A DNA stretch of 64,000 nt from Cryptococcus deneoformans JEC21. Taxonomy: Eukaryota > Basidiomycota > Tremellomycetes > Tremellales > Cryptococcaceae. A model generated the notes under the pieces. The model did no database searches and was not told the DNA's origin. It saw nothing but the letters and a program-made list of their open reading frames with translations. Of the stretch, positions 33,609 to 44,702 are shown piece by piece. Every line of letters begins with the position of its first letter. Position 1 is the first letter of the stretch. The position numbers and the translations under genes are program-made. The stretch covers positions 90,001 to 154,000 of the forward strand of contig NC_006684.1 in NCBI RefSeq assembly GCF_000091045.1, given 5' to 3'.

Positions 33609-35720
33609 ATGACTGGTATCATTTCGGAAGAGAAATACCTCTACCTCCCGTCTTCCTCATCTACCGCCGCCAACACTCCAGCGGCAACTGAAGACAAGCA
33701 ATTTGTCTTCCCTGCAAGTGGTCTTTCTCGTGCCACTAGCAAAATCTCGGAAACGTCAACGGATGACAAGGAAAAAGAGAAAGATGAGTTACAGTCTGGT
33801 CAGCAGACTCCAGTTGAAAACTACTTGCCGACCTTGGAGTATGTTCCTTCCCAGAAGGTGGTTTTATCCAAAAGCAAGAGGATCTTGCTGGGCACCGTCA
33901 TGATGAGTACCACATTCGTTGCAGTAAGTTTGATGAAGAAATTGCCAAAGAATCAGTGCTGATTATTTCCACAGTCTGCCACTTTGTCTTCATCTCTTCT
34001 TTGTATCCCGAACTCTGCAAAGGATTTGGGTATCACCGAATTGCAAGCCCAGTGGGTAAGCCATTTTCTTTTAAGCGCAAGTAAAGCATGTAGAACTAAT
34101 GTCCTCACAGATCAGTTCAGCCTACTCATTGGCCAATGGCTGTGGTCTTTTGGTATCTGGGCGATTGGCTGATTTGTATGGGAGGAAGTGGCTCTATTTG
34201 CTCGGTATGGCTGCTTTCTTGATCTTGAATGTCATTTCTGGTGTTGTTCGAGTGAGTCCTGGAGATAATTTCCTTTGAATCCGGTAATAATGAGGTGCAT
34301 AGAACTATATCGGTATTTGTGTTCTTCGTGCCTTCGCTGGTCTTGCTATATCTGTTGCCTTGCCTGCCGCGTTCGGTATCATCGGTGTCACTTTCGACAG
34401 TGAACCCGGAAGGACCATCGCTTTTGCCACTTTGGCCTTAGGCTACCCTGTCGGCTCTGGACCAGGCATGATCATTGCTGGTGTGATTTCAAGTATAAGC
34501 GCGTAAGTTTACATTTTACCATTTCCGACTTTCACTGACTAATTTTATCGACAGTCGCGCCTGGCAATATGTCTTTTTTATTCTTGCTGGTCTTTCCTTA
34601 TTCCCTGTTGTTGGCGGTGTGTTCTCCATACCTCCGGAGCCTTCAAAAAAACACAACGGAAACCGACAAGTCGACTGGATGGGCGCATTCCTCATCACTG
34701 CTGGTTTGAGTTTGTTCAGTTTCGCACTCACTCAGAGTGGTCTGGTCGAGAAGGGGTGGAGAACACCCTGTACGTCATCATATAACTCAATTATGCGACT
34801 GGCATCTAATATTCTCTCAGATATTCCTGTCGTGCTTGTCATTTCCATTCTTTTGATCGTACTCTACGGTTTCTGGGAGCACTTCGTCGAAAAGAAGACC
34901 TCTATCCCTCCACTTTCAAGGCTAGCCATTTTCTCTCGCCGGCAATGGAAGGTCACTGCCATCTTGGTCGTCTCTTTCTTTGCCTATGTTCCCATTGCTG
35001 TAAGTCACCGTTCTAGCTCCAAGCCAGCCCTCTGACGTTTCTCCCAGGGATGGATGTACCTCACAACTATCTGGTTCCAGAACTACAAACAAGAGAGCGC
35101 TCTTATGAACGCTGTCCACATCTTACCTGCTCCCATCGTTGGTGTCATAGCTTGTGTGCTTGTTCCCCTCCTCGCCCCCAAGATTCGAGCACCATATCTC
35201 TTGATGTTCGGTGGTTTTTCGACTGCTGCCGCCAATTGGCTCCTTGCCATTAGACCTGAGGGTGAAATTTATTGGGCTCACGAATTCTTATCTTGTGTGT
35301 TCAACCCCTTTGGTGCCGACTTCACTGTCGGTATTGGCTCCGTTTTGATCTCTAACCTCGTTTCTGAGTAAGTATTTTTTATGCTACGTACTGTTGCTAG
35401 CCTATGATACTAATCTCCGCTGTAGGGATGAACAATCTCTCGCGGGAGCTCTTTTCCAGACCGCACTTCAAATCGCCTCCACTGTTGGCGTTTGCATCTG
35501 CAGCCTTATGCAGACTGAAGTTACTTCCCAGTCAGGCTCCCTTCTCACAGGTCTGCGAGACACGTTCTGGATGTCTGCTGCTTTCTCTTGGACTTGTAAG
35601 TATTTCTCGTCATGAAATTCTGAGTTTCTTTGTGCTGACGGTGTAACAATAGCTGCTATCATTGCGTTCATCACCCTCAGGAAGGTTGGCCTCGCTAAAG
35701 ATGTTGGAAAAAAAGAGTAG
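33609..35720 (+). CDS. MFS transporter, DHA2-like drug/metabolite exporter
   Basis: Nine exons (33609-33923, 33975-34055, 34111-34251, 34303-34502, 34555-34769, 34821-34999, 35048-35367, 35426-35595, 35653-35720) give 562 aa. After a polar N-terminal region of about 95 residues come roughly 14 membrane segments. The MFS signature is GRLADLYGRKWLYLLGM between segments 2 and 3; also seen are VLRAFAGLAISVALPAAFG, GSGPGMIIAGVISS and QVDWMGAFLITAG. It resembles fungal aminotriazole-resistance/DHA2-type permeases, proton antiporters of the plasma membrane that expel small molecules. The substrate is unknown. All junction phases agree. Confidence 0.88.
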
Positions 35721-36689
35721 TACATCTGGAAGATAAGCTTTATAATACCCCTATAGGGGAAAATATATCATATTAGAGTTAACGGAACGGTGGTTTACGA
35801 CGCTCAAGGACAATCAATTTCGAAACAACAATTTTTAGATCAATCAATAGACTCAATATGTGTTCCCAAATCCTCAATAGATGCTTACTTTTGTTCGAAT
35901 CCCACATAATAATCCCATTGTACGATACATATAAATGTATAGAGGTTTGGCTTTGACATTGCTTAAATCACGGCTTGAATTACGCAAGTGATCGGAAAGC
36001 TTGTTTAGTTATGGTTTTTCTAAGCGATCATTATTATATCGTAAACTGATCATTTGCCCCACTATCACTGTGTGTATGAGCTCATCGGTCTCATCGTTGA
36101 CTGCGTTCGACTACCAAATGCTTACTTTAACGGTACGAAACATATGAGGAATATTGATAACGATATCCACCAGTAAGTAATTGCCTCCATACTAGTAAAC
36201 AAAGCATCACTATTAATAATGATCTGTCATCTCGTAATAGTTGCGTGATAGTCGGTTGATGATTTAACGACTAGCGGATGCTAAAAACACTTCAAGAATA
36301 CTACAAAGACGTTTGTATATCTAAAGCATTTAATCATATGTATTTTATCCACGATCATAGCCTTCATAACACCCCCCTGTCCCGTCGTCGTCCGACGATG
36401 GCGCAGCGGAAAAAGAAGGAACAACAGAGAGGGTTTTTAGTGACAGCGTAGTAAACTTGTAGTTTCACTGCTTAGATGCAACCAATGATTTAAGGAGTTA
36501 AGCTGAGGAGCTCGATTCCACCACGTGCTGTGACTCTTATGTATATTCTTTTGACACCGGTCGGGGCCCACTGCTGGCGTCGATGTCACCCGCGCGGCTG
36601 AAGCCGTCGGCAAGTAAAAGAACAACAAGATCAGATGCGTCGCGTCATTTTCTCAACCTCACTTCCTATTAGTTCTGTTCCCTATTCGT
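35721..36689. other. intergenic, left flank of the transposon island
   Basis: AT-rich sequence with only short open frames. No terminal inverted repeat of the neighbouring transposase relic could be identified by eye. Confidence 0.4.
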
Positions 36690-39409
36690 AAATGGTTCAT
36701 CCATCTCCTTTCTTCCAAACTTCTGAATCATTTATTTCTGATTTTTCTGACTGTCCATCTCGGCGTTCCTTGAATAATCCATACGCTCTCCCCTGATAGC
36801 ACTGGATCCACCAGGAAAAAAAAACATTGCCACCCCGGCTGTCTACCACGAACATCCTCATCTTCGACAATTCTTCGCGATGCCCTGTCAATCCGCCCAC
36901 ATCCAAGACTCCATTCCAAAGCCAGTCAAAAGGTTCGCGATTCGGGAAGACTTACTTGGCGAGAAATGTGAAGATTGTCCGCGATGGCGCAGGAGGTCCC
37001 ATCATTATCAAGGTAAGAAAGCAAAGGAGATACAGGAAGAAATTAGAAAGAAGGCTGTACACGCCAAGGAAAGAGAGAGGGAAGCAATGGAAACGGAGCT
37101 TGAAGAGAAATGTTAAACCATCATGAAGAGGCTTTGAACGTGGGAAGAACAGGAGAGGGGATGACTGGCCGGATGGTGATGACCGGGATATCAATGCGTC
37201 CGGCGTCCACCACGAGGAAATCGACACGAATGAATGAGAGCTAGAAGACTGTGGCAATGTGCCTCAAATATCCTACGTCAACCGTTAACCAGCGCGCTAC
37301 ACTTCTCGTTCTACGTTCATTCATGTAGAGCGCGCATTCGCAAAACGTCGTAACAACAGCTCATGACCAACAAACAAGGCAACTGGACGGCAGTGCGAGA
37401 CTCAACGTTCCTTGCGTATGTGCGTTATGAGGAGAAGAGCAAGGATACTCTGATTAGACAGAGAGCTAACGTTGGTGCCAGTATAATAAACCATGCCATT
37501 GGAAGGTAATTTGCCCAATGGAATGGTGACAAAGAGTAGCTTGAATGCAGTGCCTAGCGAGTACTATTCTTCTGGCTCGGGCCCATAGGAGGCTCTAGAC
37601 TTTTACAAATGTATCTGCAATGGGCTCCGGAGCTACTCGCGGGAAATTACCTTCCGTATCGCGGACGAACGTAAGTACTCTTCTGTAAAACCGCAAACAC
37701 TGACTACATCATATTGTTGAACTGGTATTCACTCAGCACCTTCGTACAAACAGTCTCAGAGAGCAGTGTACAAGATAGTGATGAGGAAAGACCAGAAAGC
37801 TACAAAAGAGAAAATTAAAGTAGGATATAGAATCTGAACGAACAAGACCACGTAGTCATCTAATCTAAACGAGCAGCTAGACTAACTCCGTCACACATAA
37901 CCCATTTAGGGGTTAAACAGGCTATCTCTTTCTGTTCAGCCTGCGCAACATCCGAACCCGTTCGCCTTCTTAAGATGGGATTCGTGGCGGCATCGCCACA
38001 AAGCCCCACGATCGCCTTCTCACTATCATTGCTGCATTTCTTACACACTCTTTGGAAAGAATCTCCTTTGGGGATAGATGCTTTCTTGAAAGCTTCATGG
38101 GCCTACCATCGGCAGACAGGTGGTATATCTCGCAGAGAAATCACTCAAAGCATGTCAGAGACTCCCAATTTTGATCCTATCCTTACAAGTTTGCGGAGGA
38201 ACGTCGACCTGATCCTCTTGTGCGGTCAGCCTTAGGCATCTACCGTGACATACAGTTCCAGAAGGAGATGCTTTTGAAACAAGCTCTCGATTTGTCACGT
38301 CGAGATGTACATGCATCATTGTGATTAGCGGTTTTTCGGACCGAGGAAGTCCATCGTCCTTTGGAATGTCGACGCCAATGTTTGTATAGGGCTTCTGTAT
38401 GGCATTGGATGTAATTTCGAAAGTCACGCTCGGCTGGTGAGTAATATGATGGTTGGTCCAAGCATTATATATTGAGCATGAATTTAGGGGAACATTTTGG
38501 CAGGGGAGTTAGATGACAGGGTGAACGACATCCGCCGACTGCTAGCAATTGGGGTCGCTGTGTTTCACCCACACGCACACGACTGGCTATGTCAACTGCG
38601 ATATCACCCTAGACTAATTCCCGGCTTTGGCTTGAGCGATGTGGAGGGAGTGGAGCGATTCTGGTCTGCATTGGCAACCCTTGTCAGACTCAATAGAGAG
38701 TCAAGTAAATCTCTTCGCTTATGGAACATGTTTTCGTGTTGAACACGCAAACCAAAGCCGGAGAAGGGATTTAAGTTAGTGTCTGTACATGTCAGTTGCC
38801 AATCATGATCACTGACGATTTACCATGTCAGTTTTATGGATCAGGACAAGGTCGAAAAATACACAAATCAGACTTCTGGAAAGTGTGCGTCTCTTAATAA
38901 AAGAGGTTGGAAAGAAGGGATGGTCGAAGACGAAGTCGGCGAGTGAATGGGACGATCAGAAAAAGACGCAAGAGGACCAGGGCCAGATTAAAGCGTCTGT
39001 GGAGAGGCGGAGGAAGTATGAGAAACTGGGGGAGCTACTGAGTTTATGGGACAGGGTAAAGGAGATAAGGTGAACGTTCGATTCTTGCTCTTCATTGTGC
39101 TCGTGTTGACACGATGTTTGCAGCAAATAGTTGCAGACCAATGTCGCATCGGGTTTCAGAGAAGCTGAAGAAAGCGGAAAGGCTCCTTGAAAATCTCAAC
39201 AACAGAGGGAAGGAGTATAGCGGAGATATGGCGAAAGTTGGCTATTAGGGAGTTAACGAATGGTGAAAGTGAGTATGCGTTATTTCCGAAGCGTCGAGTT
39301 CAGGCTGAGAGGCTTCAGAATCAGTGCAGAAGAGCTCAAATATCTCTGCAAGCTACTTGCAGCTAAGTATGCCCCGCAGCGTTGTAAGGATACGGGACGG
39401 ATGGATTAC
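36690..39409 (+). pseudogene. decayed KDZ-superfamily transposase
   Basis: Scattered plus-strand segments match the order of a KDZ transposase. 37945-38235 encodes a Cys-pair segment (CSACATSEPVRLLKMGFVAA) then PTIAFSLSLLHFLHTLWKES. 38497-38742 encodes AVFHPHAHDWLCQLRYHPRL and IPGFGLSDVEGVERFWSALA, the conserved KDZ core with Asp and Glu. 38825-39073 encodes the helical C-terminal part (ERRRKYEKLGELLSLWDR). Upstream, 36792-37116 has a basic N-terminal-like open frame (small ORF from 36880, 78 codons). Stops and frame changes separate the pieces; some gaps could be introns. I recognise the family but see no intact gene. Cut-and-paste transposition is the family's role. Confidence 0.7.
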
Positions 39410-39622
39410 GCAGGATGGATTAGGAGACGAGTAAGGTGGACTGAGTCCGCTGTACGTAAACATGTACGTAGATTCGTTGTGTTCGTAGTGCGAGCTTCGC
39501 TGGACGGACGAGAATAGACAAGATATATAAGACCGAGTCGATAGACTTTGTTACCAGCATGCACCAATTCCCCCTTAACTTGCAATCTTCTTTGATTAAG
39601 ACCTATCCTCTCCTGCGCTACT
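39410..39622 (+). repeat. LTR-like repeat, copy A
   Basis: This segment matches, in inverted orientation, the segment at about 44475-44702. Shared landmarks are AGGAGACGAG, CCGCTGTACGTA, ACATGTACGTAGATTCGT, a TATATA box and GACCGAGTCGATAGACTT, followed by CAATCTTCTTTGA. The TATA box followed by a CT-rich leader suggests a promoter-bearing solo LTR or another element end. Similarity stops near the run of CTACTAC. Borders are approximate. Confidence 0.7.
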
Positions 39623-40418
39623 ACTACTACGCGGATCTGGGCTAGCAGGTTGCTTGGGAGGCGATTGTTCGCTGTTGGGCCGAGGATCATTGAATGATAA
39701 GGCGCACCAGAGGCCTAAGGGCAATTCAGTCAGAACCTGAGGCGAATCGGGGGCATCAGAAGGTGTATCAACATTGATCCCATTGTTGCCTAATAAAGGA
39801 GAAGGCTAAAATATGAAGCATCGTTTGGGTTTAACATCATCAGTGAAAGTATCAACCAAGCGGCGGCAAACAAGCCATAGCCTGCCATCAGATAACAGGA
39901 CTCGGGACGCATCGCGAGTGATCGCTTCGTTTACGACCTCAACAAACGTCAGACATAATTCTTAGCGCTGTAAATAAATAGCCTACTTGGGTGAAGAGAA
40001 GTCTGATAGCCTTACGGTCCGGATCCGCGACTCCGTGCAAGTTATCATACAATTCCGAGTTTCCCTGTTTGGTAACTCTCAATGTAAACCCTCCATTATT
40101 GTAGCGGTACCACTGTCCTAGTAGAGGCCGTATCCATCATAATTTCTTACCTATGCTTCATGAAGGCATGTAAACGGCAAGGTATCCGGATGGAGAGTCA
40201 GTGAAGCTCCGCGGGTGAAAAGTGTCTGGGGTTGGATGAAACATGTGTGGACGGCGTAAGGTGCCAAAATGTTCGATGTGAGGGTAAGCTATGAGCGAGC
40301 GTTTGGTGGTCAAGCGAAAGGAGAGAACGTGTAATAAATATTACCTAGAAAGTCTAGTTGTCAAAAACGAAGTTAGAGTACATACAACCTATTAATACCT
40401 AGATCCAACTCCTCCCTT
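39623..40418. other. intergenic, 3' flank of ESF2
   Basis: No gene is supported. The stretch may contain remains of the element adjoining repeat copy A, but I see no coding match. Confidence 0.4.
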
Positions 40419-41373
40419 CTATCCAAAGATGTTATTCAAGACCCCGTCCATTCCCTGGCCCTCCAGAGTTTTGGGTTTCTCCACAACGTTCCTCTGTTTA
40501 TAACTCCTGGAGTGAGCATCCTGGTTTGGTGCACTCTCCGAAGGTCCACCGGCAGCAGCCTTCTTTGCTTTACGTTTCTCCAGAGTACGGGCCAGCTCAA
40601 CGTTCTTGAGGTACTCGTTCTGCTCCGTCTTGGCCCGAGTGATCTCAGTTCGAAGGCGAGCCTGGTGAGCTTGCCTTTCGTATGCTACGCGTATGCGTCA
40701 GTCGTGTATACCAATAGTTTGGCGAGATTAGACTAACCGATTTGTTCACCGAGCATCTCCCATTTGAATCCACTCAAGTATCTCATGGTCCAGATATCAT
40801 CTCTCCATCTAAACAGTACATATCAGACCAACTCCTTGAAATACGGTGTTAGTACCTACCTATCGCCTTTCTTACCACCAATTACTTGCGCATTCAACAT
40901 CGAAGCTACCGTCTTCGCCACGGACTTATCCAAAAACTCTACCCAGGCTTCAGTAAAGTTGGCGCTGGCATGCTTTTGTTTCTTCTGATTTGCCGAGTTT
41001 GGGTTATAACCGCCAGGAGCTACAGCAACGTAGTCAGTCGGAAATGCAAGGGCCGAATTGGAAGCTTACCATCTCGCCGTTGCGCATACACTTTCCCAAT
41101 ATCTCCCCAACGCCCCATCAAATGCCTTATCTTCTGCGGAGTCATACCAGGAGGCACTCTCGAGATGAACACAATACCAGGGGTTTGAGCCTTTTTCTTT
41201 TTCTTAGTCTTCATAACAGACGAGCCTTCAGACTCGTGGGAAGATAAGGCAGGCCTCGAAGTCGAAGTGGAAGCTGTGGCATTGACTTGTTTCTCGATTT
41301 GAGAGCCCGTCTCGTCTACTTCTGATTCGTTGTCGCGAAACCGCTTGTTCGAAGATTTGGAAGGCGTTGTCAT
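40419..41373 (-). CDS. ESF2: rRNA-processing RRM protein Esf2/ABT1
   Basis: Four exons (41373-41070, 41019-40860, 40808-40738, 40684-40419) give 266 aa. A Ser/Lys-rich N-terminus with [10 protein letters not shown] (nucleolar signal) leads to the [22 protein letters not shown] and [19 protein letters not shown], the RNP-like [17 protein letters not shown], then [20 protein letters not shown] and [20 protein letters not shown], both diagnostic of Esf2/ABT1. The tail is basic. Esf2 acts with Dbp8 in early 18S rRNA maturation in the nucleolus, as does Utp14. It is an expected essential gene lying inside the transposon-rich island, 415 bp from a retroelement gag frame and flanked by the two inverted LTR-like repeats. 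Confidence 0.93.
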
Positions 41374-41788
41374 GTTCGAAATTGAGCTGTGTCCTCGATT
41401 TTTGATATTAAGTTATGACCTGAAAATGAATATTGCAGGAATTTCCACTTTCGACGTCTTCTCAAAAACATTTCATGCAGAAGCAGCGGATATGGCCGGA
41501 GGTCACGCTTCGGAACTAAAATCAATCGGAAGTGAACGTAGTTTAGATAATTCACCCACATTAGATAGAAGATTCCAAAGCCTTCCACGTCACCAGATAT
41601 ATGGATATCGTAGTGGCTAGATCCCTTTCTGCAACATTTCATCTACCAATTTCTGACAGATTAAGAGTCGTGAAGCGCACATAACGACTATACTCGAGCG
41701 TTCAATCCGTATCGGAATGTCCTATAGCTCCTAAACACTCGCCAGGACCACAACAGGTTTCGACACCTAGTTAGTCCAATCCGTCAGC
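41374..41788. other. intergenic between ESF2 and the gag frame
   Basis: It contains the ESF2 promoter and the leader of the gag reading frame. No LTR could be recognised; the sequence just before 41789 does not match repeat copies A or B. Confidence 0.4.
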
Positions 41789-42847
41789 ATGCCAGACGAA
41801 CAATACTCGACCTCCATCTCATCTATCCCCAAGCTCATCGGCAACAGGAACTTCATCGCCTGGCGCCGTGCTATTCTCGCTTATCTCTCCGAACGAGGTG
41901 CTCGACGCGTCCTCGAAGGATTTGAGAAGGAACCCTATCGCCTTGAAGGGGAAAGTCACCGCCCTCCGGGGGAGTACGCCGGCGCAAATCCTCCCTCTGG
42001 CTTCGACGCCAGTGGCGAGAAGGAACTCAACGAAAAGCAGCTTATCAAGTGGGACGAATGGCAAAGCCGTGAGTCCAAGGCCAGGGCCGCCATAATCCTC
42101 TCGGTCTCTCAGGCTATTGCGGGAGAGATCGACGGTTTGTGGTCCGCTCATGATATGTACAAGCTTATTTGTTCGCTCTTCAGTGTCGGCAACGACGCTC
42201 AAAAGGGCGATATCTCCCGGCGTCTAGACACCCTCACTCTGCGTGAGAATGCCACCTCCCAGGAGATGCAAGCACACTTCGACGCCTTTTTCGCTCTACT
42301 TTCTGAGGGCAAGTCTATCGGCCTCGACGTGGCCGACTGGGACCGTCGAGAGAAATTCCTCCTCTCTCTTCCCAGAGATCTTCAAACCATTCTTCGAACC
42401 AGTCTTCGTGGTCGCTCTACCCAGACCTGGGCCGAGCTCTGCAGTCTCTTCAACGAAGAAATCGACATCCGATCTCGTCAAGACCTCCGCGATGCGCAAA
42501 TTAATGCAGCAGTCAAGATGGAAAAGGGGGGGCGACGACAACAGGATAATGGTGAAAAAGGGGGGAAAGGTGGAAAGAAGCATAAGAAGAAGAAAGGTGG
42601 AGAAGTGAAAAAGTGTGGATGGTGTGGGATTAAGGGTCATGAAGAGAAGGAGTGCCGCAAGAAGGCAGCAGGTGATCCCTCCCAGGCAGAGATCCGACAA
42701 GCGATACAGCACATCAGACAGCAAAAATCTAGTCAGGGCCAGAGCGGCTCTGCCAGATTCATCGACGCTACAGCCTGGAGTTCTGCTCCTACTCTATTCG
42801 ACAATTCAAGCAAGATGATGTCCACCTTTGGGCTACCATCACCTTAG
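41789..42847 (+). CDS. Ty1/copia-type Gag (open, 352 aa)
   Basis: One uninterrupted frame encodes a copia-class Gag. KLIGNRNFIAWRRAILAYLS is the usual opening of UBN2-type Gag proteins, the central helical region contains SRRLDTLTLRENATSQEMQA, then comes a Lys-rich linker and a zinc knuckle with exact C-X2-C-X4-H-X4-C spacing (CGWCGIKGHEEKEC, about residues 274-287). Gag packages element RNA in cytoplasmic particles. The frame is intact although the protease region following it is damaged and no integrase or reverse transcriptase follows, so this is either a young deletion derivative or a retained gag gene. Confidence 0.82.
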   Translation: MPDEQYSTSISSIPKLIGNRNFIAWRRAILAYLSERGARRVLEGFEKEPYRLEGESHRPPGEYAGANPPSGFDASGEKELNEKQLIKWDEWQSRESKARAAIILSVSQAIAGEIDGLWSAHDMYKLICSLFSVGNDAQKGDISRRLDTLTLRENATSQEMQAHFDAFFALLSEGKSIGLDVADWDRREKFLLSLPRDLQTILRTSLRGRSTQTWAELCSLFNEEIDIRSRQDLRDAQINAAVKMEKGGRRQQDNGEKGGKGGKKHKKKKGGEVKKCGWCGIKGHEEKECRKKAAGDPSQAEIRQAIQHIRQQKSSQGQSGSARFIDATAWSSAPTLFDNSSKMMSTFGLPSP

Positions 42848-42849
42848 TC

Positions 42850-43212
42850 AACGACACCGCCAATGCTTCGCCCTATTTCATGCTTGATACACGTGCATCC
42901 CACCACATCACCAACATTCGCTCTGCGCTTGTCAATCTCCGTCCTGCTGAGGTGATCAACTTCGGCCTTGCTGGCACTATGCACCAATTCTCGTCTTACG
43001 AGGAAGGTGACTTACGTGTTCCTGTGGAAGACGGTATTATCCTCATTAAGGGTATTCGCTACTCTCCCGGCGCCAATCACAGTATATTGTCAGCTTCTTG
43101 CCTCCGTGCAGCCAACTGGCATATTGAGCTTGAGAAGGACTACCTCAGTCTCGGTCCCCACAAGTTCACTCTCAGCTGGGACAACCGTCACAACTTCCCT
43201 GCGACCGACTAA
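42850..43212 (+). pseudogene. copia-type protease fragment, inactivated
   Basis: This frame differs from the gag frame. It reads SPYFMLDTRASHHITN, where the retroviral-type protease motif of copia elements is normally D-T/S-G-A; here the glycine is Arg. Downstream GIRYSPGANHSILSAS and LRAANWHIELEK fit the flap and C-terminal part of copia protease. It ends at a stop at 43210-43212 and no integrase follows. Frame change, active-site substitution and truncation all point to a dead copy. Confidence 0.75.
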
Positions 43213-43515
43213 ATACTACTACGAGTACGAGTACTATCCTTTCTCATCCGTTACCTTTCAGGCTTCGTTTGTTGCTCGCTGCTTTTTAAACTCGACAACA
43301 AACACCACGCAATGTCCATCCCCACCTTTCAACTGTCGCAAGCAGGTTGCAAATCAACGTTCGTCGATCAGTTTGCTATGCCTGCCATTCTTTTCATCCT
43401 ACATTCGCGCATCATGCGCCGACAAACTCAGCAATTCGGGAATCGTGTCGCGTACGCCTTTGGCCATTGATCGTACGTCGTGTTGATAATCGGAGCCTCA
43501 AGTCTTGACTCGAAA

Positions 43516-44062
43516 GGAAAGGCAACCGAACCAACAAGTCAAACGTAAAGCTATCACTTATTGCTATTTCTCATCATCGTAACCTGTCGCCCATAAAAGC
43601 CTACGCTTGCAGGAGTAGTAGTCTCCCTCATTTCAACATCGCAACACTCCCAAAACAGGAAATCTTTGCGCCTACAGCCAAAACAGACAGAAAGGACGTC
43701 AAATCAACTACTTCTAACACGGAGACGGTAGACGCCCAGTCTTTGGGTTCCCATTGCCAAGGCCTTCAATCAGGCAACGGCAGCACTCAGAACTCTACCA
43801 CGTAAGTTGTTATCTGAAACCGTGAATTACTTGCAAGGACCTTTCTTTATCAGCGCACAGGCGCAGAAAAGTTACTGACTTCAATCTCAGTCCAGTGGGA
43901 CTCGTTCTCAGTTGTAAGCGTCAGGATACCACCAACACCATGGCCAGTAACTCGTCTACCGAGGAGGAGGAGGAGCGATTCCCTCCTGGATATGAATTCT
44001 ACAGGGCGCGTCCTGCTGCCTCTGGTTTCCTCTTATTTGCCGAGGACGACGAGGAATTCTAA
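43516..44062 (+). CDS. hypothetical small protein, two exons, acidic C-terminus
   Basis: A frame open from 43516 to 43800 joins in phase, across an intron 43802-43891 (GTAAGT donor, CTCAG acceptor), with an exon ending at a TAA at 44060-44062. It reads KAYACRSSSLPHFNIATLPK, then GSTQNSTT / PVGLVLSCKR and ends with EEEEERFPPGYEFYRARP and FAEDDEEF. A short internal start at 43941 alone would give a 40-residue product. No family is recognised. It directly follows the truncated copia protease and may be a remnant of that element's interior or a separate gene. The start codon is unclear, so borders are tentative. Confidence 0.35.
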
Positions 44063-44474
44063 GAGTCTAAGAGTCTGGATCATATTCACATGGGGTGTAT
44101 ACGATATGGAATAGATGAAAATAATACATCTACAGAAAGGTAGGAATCAATAGATACATTCGGGATGCAAGGAGTAAATAAAAGAAGGGTCGGCGGTTTA
44201 TTCGCACTGTCTACTAAAAACATTTCACCTAAATGGCCATCATTTATTAATGGCTTTCGTCTAAATCCAAAGGCCTATATCCCTCACAACACAGATTACA
44301 CCAATTTTGGGTAAGATAGACCCCATATAAATTACCTACTAGATTACTCAAAACAAAAACATCAGATCAGTGACCGTTGCATGTGATAAAACGGCCTGCA
44401 ATTGGTTGCAAATCAACTCTACTATATGTCTGATCACCATTCTAAGTTGGCCTGAAGCACAGGAAGGAGCTCTC
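44063..44474. other. intergenic
   Basis: AT-rich sequence likely holding the 3' UTR of the preceding small gene. No other feature is seen. Confidence 0.4.
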
Positions 44475-44702
44475 AGTAGTAGGTACTGTAGTAGCGCGAG
44501 GAGAGGATAGATCTTAGTCAAAGAAGATTGAGAGTTAAGGGGAATTGGTGGCATGTTGGTAACAAAGTCTATCGACTCGGTCTATATATACCTTTTCTAT
44601 CCCCGTCCATCCAGCGGCCTCGCATTACGAACAAGACGAATCTACGTACATGTCTACGTACAGCGGGCTCAGTCCGCCTCCCTCGTCTCCTGACCTATCC
44701 TC
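44475..44702 (-). repeat. LTR-like repeat, copy B (inverted relative to copy A)
   Basis: Read on the minus strand, it follows copy A from AGGAGACGAGGGAGGCGG through CCGCTGTACGTA, ACATGTACGTAGATTCGT, TATATATAGACCGAGTCG and CAATCTTCTTTGACTAAGAT to the CTACTAC run, with scattered substitutions and small indels. Borders are approximate. Confidence 0.7.
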
